Assembly: GCF_000719285.1 (NCBI RefSeq)
Contig: NZ_JOFS01000009.1
Span: forward strand, 186,001-250,000
Direction of reading: 5' to 3'
DNA length: 64,000 bases
Source of the DNA: Streptomyces bicolor
Lineage (GTDB): Bacteria > Actinomycetota > Actinomycetes > Streptomycetales > Streptomycetaceae
Made by a program: the position numbers and the translations under genes. Under the pieces are notes generated by a model. That model saw nothing but the letters and a program-made list of their open reading frames with translations. It was not told the DNA's origin and did no database searches. Positions 54,187-64,000 of the stretch are shown one piece after another; within the stretch, counting starts at the first letter, position 1; each line of letters starts with the position of its first letter.

Positions 54187-54761
54187 CAGACAGCTCCCCC
54201 TGCGCCGATAAGTCGACGTATCTCGTGGACCCTTGCGCGTAGGTCCGTGACGTCCGGGGGTTTGTCACCGGAGAGTTGAGCCTCCAGAGCCGCCAGTTGG
54301 GTGTTCAGCTCCTCGCCGTGGCTGTGCTCGCGGCTCAGCAGGCGTTCCAACTGCCTGTTCTTGCGGTACAGGTCCAGGAACACCGTCACCTTCGCCCGCA
54401 GTACCCATGGGTCGAACGGCTTGGTCAAGTAGTCCGCGGCGCCTGTGGCGTAGCCGCGGAAGGCATAGCCGGGGTCGTCCTCCGCTCCGGTCAGGAAGAT
54501 GATCGGGACGTCCTTGGTCTGGTCGAGCCGTTTGATGTTCGTGGCCGTTTCGAAGCCGTCCATGCCCGGCATGCGGACGTCGAGCAGGACCAGGGCGAAG
54601 CGTTGGCGCAGCAGCGCCTTCATCGCCTCCTCGCCCGAACGTGCGCGGACGAGCGGCTCGTTGAGGGACCCCAGGACGGCCTCCAGCGCGATCAGGTTGT
54701 CCTCCATGTCGTCGACCAGGAGGATGCCGCCACGCTCGTCGGTCGTTGCCTCAGCGCTCAT
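54186..54761 (-). CDS. Single-domain-type response regulator with coiled-coil tail
   Basis: Encodes 191 residues. The receiver domain has LLVDDME at the start, phospho-acceptor Asp61 in LVLLDVRMPGMDG, Thr91 (FLTGAED) and Lys114 (LTKPFD). After the receiver comes a helical tail (KNRQLERLLSREHSHGEELNTQL shown in part) and no DNA-binding domain. So its output is protein-protein contact. It lies 12 bp downstream of the hybrid kinase, as a probable phosphotransfer or partner protein in the same operon. Confidence 0.9.
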   Translation of the reverse strand: MSAEATTDERGGILLVDDMEDNLIALEAVLGSLNEPLVRARSGEEAMKALLRQRFALVLLDVRMPGMDGFETATNIKRLDQTKDVPIIFLTGAEDDPGYAFRGYATGAADYLTKPFDPWVLRAKVTVFLDLYRKNRQLERLLSREHSHGEELNTQLAALEAQLSGDKPPDVTDLRARVHEIRRLIGAGGAV

Positions 54762-54773
54762 GGTGTAGTGGCC

Positions 54774-58979
<4,206 letters not shown>

Positions 58980-59081
58980 GGCGGCCCACTTCGGTAACTC
59001 GGTGCTTATGGGCGTGGCCAGTCTGTCACTCTGTCGGCGTCGACTGAGGCGTATTCGTCCGAACCGTTCGGGGAGCTGTCC

Positions 59082-61232
59082 ATGGGGGCCATTCCGGTGC
59101 AACGGGAAACCGTTACCCGTGCCTCTGATGCGCCTGCGCACGAGGGCGCGCGCCCGCGCACGGATCGCGAATCCCACCCGCGTGTGGGGGAAGTCATGCG
59201 CCCGGAAACCCGCACCACCCTCCCCGGCACCCCGCTCTCCCCGGGCTCCGCCCGCTCCCTCGTGCGGGCCACCCTCACCGAGTGGGCGACTTCCGGGCTC
59301 CCCGGCACCGAGCTCCTCAGCGACCGACTCGTCGACGACGCCGTCGTGGCCGTCAGCGAGCTGGTCACCAACGCCGTCGTGCACGCCGGCACCGACGTCG
59401 AGCTCACCTGCCGGCTGGAGGAGGACACCGGCGCCCTCCTCGTCGAGGTACTGGACCACCACCCCTCGCGCGCCCCGCGCGACGGTGAGGTCGACGCGCC
59501 GTACGAGACTCCCGAGTACGGCCGCGGCCTGCGGCTGGTGGCCCGGCTCGCCGAGTCCTGGGGCGTCACCTACCGCACCGGCGCCAAGACCGTGTGGGCG
59601 CGGCTGCCCGCGGAGGATCCCGTGGCGGTCAGGGACGACATCGAGGCGTACGCGCAGGAGCGTGCGCTGGAGCGCGGGTTGCGTGTGGCGGAGATCCTCG
59701 CGCCGGAGCCGCCGCAGGGTCCGGACCGGCCCGCGTTCCCGGCCTCGGGCGAGCAGGGGGATCCGGCGGCTTCCCTCGCCCAGGGAGATCTTCAGGGTTC
59801 CCTCGCCCAGGGACACCCACCGGCCTCGCTCGAGCACGGAGACCTGGGCTACTCGGACCACTCGCCGTACCCCCATCGCCCCGAACGCGAACGGGACTGG
59901 CTCAACCGGGGCGCCCTGTCCTTCCTCGCCGAGGCCTCCGACCTGCTCGCCGGTCAGCTCGACGAGAACCTGGTCGCGGCGCTGGCCGGCCAGCTGATCG
60001 TGCCGCGGCTGGCGGACTGGTGCGCGGTGTGGCTGGAGGACGAGGTCGCCGGGCGCTGGGGGTACTCCCGGTCCGGCGACCCCGGCGGCTGGGGAGACCG
60101 GCCGGTGGACGGCGCCGCGGGGGCCGGGCCCCGGCTCGCGCGGGTCTGGCACGGCTCCGAGAACCTCATCGAGGAACTCCGCCGCGCCCTGGAGAAGGAG
60201 CCGCCGGAGCCGTCCGACCACCATCGCACCGGCCCCGTCCCCTATCCCTGGCCCGGTGCGGCGCTCGGCGAGCGCGGGATCCGCGGCACGGCGCTCGCGT
60301 ACCGCCTGATCGCGGGCGGCCGCCCGCTGGGCACGCTGGTCATCGGCCGGGCCGGCCTCGCGCGCTTTCCCGACGAGGTCACCGGGCTCGTGGAGGACCT
60401 CAGCCGCCGGGTGGCCCTCGCCATCGGCGCCGCCCGCCAGTACGCCCGGCAGGAGACCATCAGCCGGGTCCTGCAGCGCGGACTGCTGCCCGGCGCGGTC
60501 GCGGAGATCCCCGGGGTGGCCAGCGCCCTGGTGTACGAGCCGTGCGACAAGGGCGGCCCGAGCGGTGACTTCTACGACCTGTTCCCGGCCGGCGACGGCC
60601 GCTGGTGCTTCGCCATCGGCGACGTCCAGGGCAAGGGGCCCGAGGCGGCCGTGGTGATCGGCATCGCGCGCCCCTGGCTGCGGCTGCTCGCCCGCGAGGG
60701 CTACCGGGTCGCCGACGTCCTCGACCGCCTCAACCAGCTCCTCCTGGACGACGCCACGGAGGCCGCCGACGCCGCCGCCCGCGCCCTGGTGGGTCCGGTC
60801 GCACCCGGCGACGGCCCGCAGACCCGCTTCCTGTCCCTGCTCTACGGCGAACTGACCCCCTTCGACGGCGGCATCCGCTGCACCCTCGCCTCCGCCGGAC
60901 ACCCCCTGCCCCTACTGCTGGGCGCGGGTGGCGAGGTCCACACGGCAGCGGAGCCCCAGACCATCCTCGGGGTCGTCGAGGACGCCACGTACACGAGCGA
61001 GACCTTCGAGCTGCGCTCCGGCGACACCCTCCTGTGCGTGACCGACGGCGTGACCGAGCGGCGCAGCGGCTCCCGCCAGTTCGACGACGGCGACGGCCTC
61101 GCGACCGCGCTCGCCGGATGCGCGGGCCTGAACGCCCAGCTGATCGCGGAACGCATCCGGAGGCTGGTGCACGAGTTCAGCGGCCGTCCGCCGGAGGACG
61201 ACCTGGCGCTGCTGGTGCTGCAGGCCGAGTGA
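59082..61232 (+). CDS. SpoIIE-family PP2C phosphatase with N-terminal RsbW-like kinase and GAF domain
   Basis: Encodes 716 residues from ATG 59082 (GGGAG at 59071-59075). Residues about 50-180 are a HATPase_c_2 domain of the RsbW/anti-sigma type (VVAVSELVTNAVVHAG). About 270-440 form a GAF-type sensor. About 470-710 form the SpoIIE PP2C domain (GGPSGDFYDLF, FAIGDVQGKGPEAA, VTDGVTERRSG). This mix of anti-sigma kinase and phosphatase is typical of Streptomyces partner-switching regulators. It diverges from the HAMP kinase, so both may serve one stress pathway. Partner antagonists are not in the window. Confidence 0.9.
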   Translation: MGAIPVQRETVTRASDAPAHEGARPRTDRESHPRVGEVMRPETRTTLPGTPLSPGSARSLVRATLTEWATSGLPGTELLSDRLVDDAVVAVSELVTNAVVHAGTDVELTCRLEEDTGALLVEVLDHHPSRAPRDGEVDAPYETPEYGRGLRLVARLAESWGVTYRTGAKTVWARLPAEDPVAVRDDIEAYAQERALERGLRVAEILAPEPPQGPDRPAFPASGEQGDPAASLAQGDLQGSLAQGHPPASLEHGDLGYSDHSPYPHRPERERDWLNRGALSFLAEASDLLAGQLDENLVAALAGQLIVPRLADWCAVWLEDEVAGRWGYSRSGDPGGWGDRPVDGAAGAGPRLARVWHGSENLIEELRRALEKEPPEPSDHHRTGPVPYPWPGAALGERGIRGTALAYRLIAGGRPLGTLVIGRAGLARFPDEVTGLVEDLSRRVALAIGAARQYARQETISRVLQRGLLPGAVAEIPGVASALVYEPCDKGGPSGDFYDLFPAGDGRWCFAIGDVQGKGPEAAVVIGIARPWLRLLAREGYRVADVLDRLNQLLLDDATEAADAAARALVGPVAPGDGPQTRFLSLLYGELTPFDGGIRCTLASAGHPLPLLLGAGGEVHTAAEPQTILGVVEDATYTSETFELRSGDTLLCVTDGVTERRSGSRQFDDGDGLATALAGCAGLNAQLIAERIRRLVHEFSGRPPEDDLALLVLQAE

Positions 61233-61276
61233 CCGACGGGCACGGGACACCGGCGAGGTACGGGACAATAGAACCC

Positions 61277-62509
61277 ATGCCTTCCGCACTCCCCGACGGC
61301 GAGCCCGTCCCCGCCGACGGCGCGCTGCCGCTGCACGCGCTCGCCGACGCGGCCGACCGCCCCCTCGGCTTCTACCTGCACGTCCCGTACTGCGCGACCC
61401 GCTGCGGCTACTGCGACTTCAACACGTACACGGCGACCGAGCTGCGCGGCACGGGCGGAGTGCTGGCGTCCCGTGACAACTACGCCGACACCCTCATCGA
61501 CGAGATCCGCCTGGCCCGCAAGGTCCTCGGCGACGACCCGCGCGAGGTCCGCACGGTCTTCGTGGGCGGCGGTACGCCGACCCTGCTGGCCGCCGACGAT
61601 CTCGTACGGATGCTGGGGGCGATCCGCGACGAGTTCGGCCTGGCACCGGACGCGGAGATCACGACGGAGGCGAACCCGGAGTCGGTGGACCCGGCGTATC
61701 TGGCCACGCTCCGCGAGGGCGGCTTCAACCGGATCTCCTTCGGTATGCAGAGCGCGAAGCAGCATGTGCTGCGCGTGCTGGACCGGACGCATACGCCGGG
61801 GCGCCCGGAGGCGTGCGTGGCGGAGGCTCGTGCGGCGGGCTTCGAGCACGTGAATCTCGACCTGATCTACGGCACGCCGGGGGAGACGGACGACGACTGG
61901 CGGGCGTCGCTGGAGGCGGCACTCGGCGCCGGGCCGGATCACGTCAGCGCCTACGCCCTGATCGTGGAGGAGGGTACGCAGCTGGCCCGCCGTATCCGCC
62001 GGGGCGAGGTCCCGATGACGGACGACGACGTGCACGCGGACCGGTACCTGATCGCGGAGTCGGTGCTGTCGGAGGCCGGTTTCGACTGGTACGAGGTGTC
62101 GAACTGGGCGACCTCGGAGGCCGCCCGGTGCCTGCACAACGAGCTGTACTGGCGGGGCGCGGACTGGTGGGGGGCGGGTCCGGGGGCGCACTCGCACGTG
62201 GGCGGGGTGCGCTGGTGGAACGTGAAGCATCCGGGCGCGTATGCGGCGGCGCTGGCGGAGGGGCGGTCGCCGGGGGCGGGGCGGGAGCTGCTGTCGGAGG
62301 AGGACCGGAGGGTCGAGCGGATTCTGCTGGAGCTGCGGTTGCGGGAGGGGGCGCCGCTGGGTTTGCTGCGGGAGGAGGGGCTGGCGGCTTCTCGGCGGGC
62401 GTTGGGGGAGGGGCTGCTGGAGGCTGGGCCGTACGACGAGGGGCGCGCTGTGCTGACGATGCGGGGGCGGTTGCTTGCGGATGCGGTGGTGCGGGACCTG
62501 GTGGACTGA
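61277..62509 (+). CDS. hemW: HemW (radical-SAM haem chaperone / HemN-like)
   Basis: Encodes 410 residues. The radical-SAM cluster motif is CATRCGYCDFNTY (Cys39, 43 and 46) near the N-terminus, followed by FVGGGTPTLL. The extra fourth cysteine and other HemN-specific residues of coproporphyrinogen dehydrogenase are absent, which points to HemW, a haem-binding chaperone. The C-terminal HemW domain (ELYWRGADWWGAGPGAHSH) is complete. ATG 61277 has ACAATA 6 nt upstream. It follows the SpoIIE gene by 44 bp. Confidence 0.9.
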   Translation: MPSALPDGEPVPADGALPLHALADAADRPLGFYLHVPYCATRCGYCDFNTYTATELRGTGGVLASRDNYADTLIDEIRLARKVLGDDPREVRTVFVGGGTPTLLAADDLVRMLGAIRDEFGLAPDAEITTEANPESVDPAYLATLREGGFNRISFGMQSAKQHVLRVLDRTHTPGRPEACVAEARAAGFEHVNLDLIYGTPGETDDDWRASLEAALGAGPDHVSAYALIVEEGTQLARRIRRGEVPMTDDDVHADRYLIAESVLSEAGFDWYEVSNWATSEAARCLHNELYWRGADWWGAGPGAHSHVGGVRWWNVKHPGAYAAALAEGRSPGAGRELLSEEDRRVERILLELRLREGAPLGLLREEGLAASRRALGEGLLEAGPYDEGRAVLTMRGRLLADAVVRDLVD

Positions 62510-62564
62510 TCACCTGTCCGGGTGGAGGTTCCCCACGCCGCCCTCAACGTGCGTGTCCTGTTCC

Positions 62565-62579
62565 TAGGGTTCCGCCATG
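62565..62579 (+). promoter_or_regulatory. -10 element before the Uma2-family gene
   Basis: TAGGGT (62565-62570) ends 6 nt before ATG 62577, which suggests a leaderless message. Confidence 0.45.
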
Positions 62580-63185
62580 AATGATCGCCAGGTGATCGAC
62601 TTCTTCGGCACGCTCGACGTCCCCGAGGGTCTCAGGGCCGAGTTGCTGCGAGGCGACATCGTGATGACGAGGTCCCCGGACATCGTGCACAACCGCACGG
62701 TTGCGGAAATCGCGGACGGTGTTCCACAGCCTCGTTGGCAGCGGTTGCAGTGCCAGTACGTCGAGATCCACCAAGAGACGAGCGAGCCCGTCCCGGACCT
62801 GGTGGTGCTCGAACGGGGTGCCGGACCGGAGTCCGGTCGGCTTCTGCCGGTCGAAGCGGTCACGATGCTGGTCGAGGTCGTGTCCAGTTCCAGTACACAC
62901 CGTGATTACGTGGCCAAGCGGTCGATCTACGCGGCCGCAGGGGTACCGGTGTATCTCATCGTTGATCCGATCAGGGCGGAGTGCCTCGTGCTCACCGAGC
63001 CGAACGGCAGCGGCGAGCGTGCCGACTACCGGAGTCGGCGCATGTGGAAGTACGGGGAGACACTGCTTCTGTCCGTGCTGGACATCGGCATTCCCACCAG
63101 CGCCTTTCCCGCCTATTCCGGCGCCGTGACGAAGTCGATCAGCTCCTCCACCCTCCCCAACAACTCCGGCTCAAGGTCCCGGTAA
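62577..63185 (+). CDS. Uma2-family (PD-(D/E)XK-fold) protein
   Basis: Encodes 202 residues. RAELLRGDIVM, VPDLVVLERG, LLVEVVSSSSTHRDYVAKRS (as VEVVS and HRDYVAKR) and YAAAGVPVYLIVD are the pattern of Uma2 proteins, a restriction-endonuclease-like fold that is very common in Streptomyces and cyanobacteria. The nuclease-fold Asp and Glu-x-Val are kept. Function in the cell is unknown. The last 73 bp overlap the convergent DUF3097 gene, and the C-terminal tail (SISSSTLPNNSGSRSR) is low-complexity, so it may be an extension gained by loss of an earlier stop. Confidence 0.85.
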   Translation: MNDRQVIDFFGTLDVPEGLRAELLRGDIVMTRSPDIVHNRTVAEIADGVPQPRWQRLQCQYVEIHQETSEPVPDLVVLERGAGPESGRLLPVEAVTMLVEVVSSSSTHRDYVAKRSIYAAAGVPVYLIVDPIRAECLVLTEPNGSGERADYRSRRMWKYGETLLLSVLDIGIPTSAFPAYSGAVTKSISSSTLPNNSGSRSR

Positions 63186-63922
63186 GACCCCACCCGCTTA
63201 AGAATCGCCTGCCACACCGCCCCGGTGTTCTCCGACGGCCACCCCAGCGCCCGGCACACCCCCGCCTTCCAGTCCTGCCCGTGCGGCACCCGCGGCCACG
63301 CCTCGATCCCCAGCGACGACGGCTTCACCGCCTCCCAGATGTCGATGTACGGGTGGCCCACCACCAGGGCGTGCTCGCTCGTCACCGACTCGGCGATCCG
63401 CCACTCCTTCGAGCCCGGCACCAAGTGGTCCACCAGGACCCCCAGCCGTGCGTCCGGACCCGGCGCGAAGCCGGCCACGATCGACGGGAGGTCGTCGACG
63501 CCCTCCAGGTACTCCACGACCACGCCCTCGATGCGCAGGTCGTCGCCCCACACCTTCTCGACCAGCTCGGCGTCGTGGCGGCCCTCCACGTAGATACGGC
63601 CGGCGCGGGCCACGCGCGCGCGTGCGCCGGGGACGGCGACCGAACCGGACGCCGTACGGGTGGGACGTACCGGAGCCGCGCCCGACGGCCGTACGAGGGT
63701 CACGACCTTGCCCTCCAGCAGGAACCCCCGCGGCTCCAGCGGAAACACCCGGTGCTTGCCGAAGCGGTCCTCCAGGGTCACCGTGCCCGCCTCACAGCGG
63801 ATCACCGCGCCGCAGAAACCCGTGCCCGGCTCCTCCACCACCAGACCCGGGTCGGCCGGGACCTCGGGTACCGGCTTGGGCTTCTTCCAGGGCGGGGTCA
63901 GGTCCGGTGAGTACTGGCGCAT
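63113..63922 (-). CDS. DUF3097 family protein with TOPRIM-like segment
   Basis: Encodes 269 residues from ATG 63922 (MRQYSPDLTPPWKKPK). The family is actinobacterial and its function is unknown. RIYVEGRHDAELVEKVWGDD with a later LGVLVDHLVPGSKEW resembles the glutamate and Asp pair of TOPRIM domains, though the usual DxD is not exact. WEAVKPSSLGIEAWPRVPHG is a conserved C-terminal motif. It is tail-to-tail with the Uma2 gene. TATCGT lies 7 nt before the start on the minus strand. Confidence 0.85.
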   Translation of the reverse strand: MRQYSPDLTPPWKKPKPVPEVPADPGLVVEEPGTGFCGAVIRCEAGTVTLEDRFGKHRVFPLEPRGFLLEGKVVTLVRPSGAAPVRPTRTASGSVAVPGARARVARAGRIYVEGRHDAELVEKVWGDDLRIEGVVVEYLEGVDDLPSIVAGFAPGPDARLGVLVDHLVPGSKEWRIAESVTSEHALVVGHPYIDIWEAVKPSSLGIEAWPRVPHGQDWKAGVCRALGWPSENTGAVWQAILKRVGSYRDLEPELLGRVEELIDFVTAPE

Positions 63923-63964
63923 TCGAGTGACGATAGGAGAAGCCCGGGCCGCGCGTCCCGCGGA

Positions 63965-64000
63965 TCACCGCGACACGCCGAAGCGGGCCGCGAGGGCGTC
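63965..64000 (-). CDS. 3' end of a minus-strand coding sequence (partial)
   Basis: The last 36 bp read on the minus strand as DALAARFGVSR then TGA. It is in a frame open to the window edge, 42 bp upstream of the DUF3097 start. Only 11 residues are visible, so neither product nor reality is certain. Confidence 0.35.
   Translation of the reverse strand, partial: DALAARFGVSR

Noticed and set aside
58980..60902. N-terminal extension of the hybrid kinase frame to 2042 codons
   Set aside because: The extra part is antisense to the SpoIIE phosphatase gene and has no domain; the ATG at 58979 is the natural start.
60605..61276. An extended N-terminus for HemW
   Set aside because: It lies inside the SpoIIE phosphatase coding region; ATG 61277 gives the family length and places the radical-SAM motif correctly.

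Overview
The window is a high-GC actinomycete chromosome segment, almost certainly Streptomyces. The reasons are very strong GC bias at third codon positions, frequent GTG starts, a gene order that matches the conserved Streptomyces core (rne - rplU - rpmA - obg ... proB - proA ... nadD - LCP protein - rsfS ... leuS - DegV - comEA/comEC - holA - rpsT/lepA ... hemW), and lineage-typical families (seven-bladed FG-GAP propellers, a multi-HAMP hybrid kinase, a SpoIIE phosphatase with an RsbW-like domain). No rRNA, CRISPR array, prophage or insertion sequence was recognised.

Layout. 1-4.2 kb: end of RNase E/G, the rplU-rpmA operon behind two tandem promoters, and obg. 4.4-10.7 kb: three tandem secreted FG-GAP beta-propellers (the middle one frameshifted) and a Tat-exported PhoD-type phosphatase. 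10.7-20.4 kb: a wall-glycopolymer (teichoic-acid-like) cluster with a decayed sulfotransferase-like gene, a two-domain cytidylyltransferase/SDR enzyme (CDP-polyol synthesis), two TagF-like polyol-phosphate polymerases on opposite strands, a GT2 glycosyltransferase and a pyruvyltransferase. 20.5-31.2 kb: proB, proA and a run of envelope genes (two paralogous one-pass membrane proteins, an M48 protease, two micro membrane proteins), then nadD, an LCP-family protein, rsfS and a histidine phosphatase. 31.2-33.5 kb: two identical tRNA-Ala(GGC) genes bracketing two zinc-binding microproteins and a GT87-type mannosyltransferase. 33.5-36.5 kb: a two-gene redox unit (di-haem-type membrane cytochrome plus a NuoF-like/ferredoxin fusion).

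36.7-49.8 kb: leuS behind a leader-peptide attenuator, a degenerate tandem repeat, a coiled-coil membrane protein, DegV, comEA-comEC, arylamine N-acetyltransferase, holA, duplicated SnoaL-like proteins and rpsT. 50-64 kb: lepA, an acyl-CoA ligase, a response regulator with a giant HAMP-repeat hybrid kinase, a divergent SpoIIE-type phosphatase, hemW, a Uma2-family protein and a DUF3097 protein.

How the genes fit together: the 11-20 kb cluster can supply and polymerise a CDP-activated polyol, and the LCP protein at 28 kb is of the type that attaches such polymers to peptidoglycan, so the first half of the window is envelope-centred. The observations most worth following are the leuS attenuator, whose leader peptide itself appears leaderless; the redox pair at 33.5-36.5 kb; the LCP protein lacking the usual catalytic arginines; the paired SVVFDE-motif membrane proteins; and a palindromic repeat element apparently captured inside a polymerase gene.
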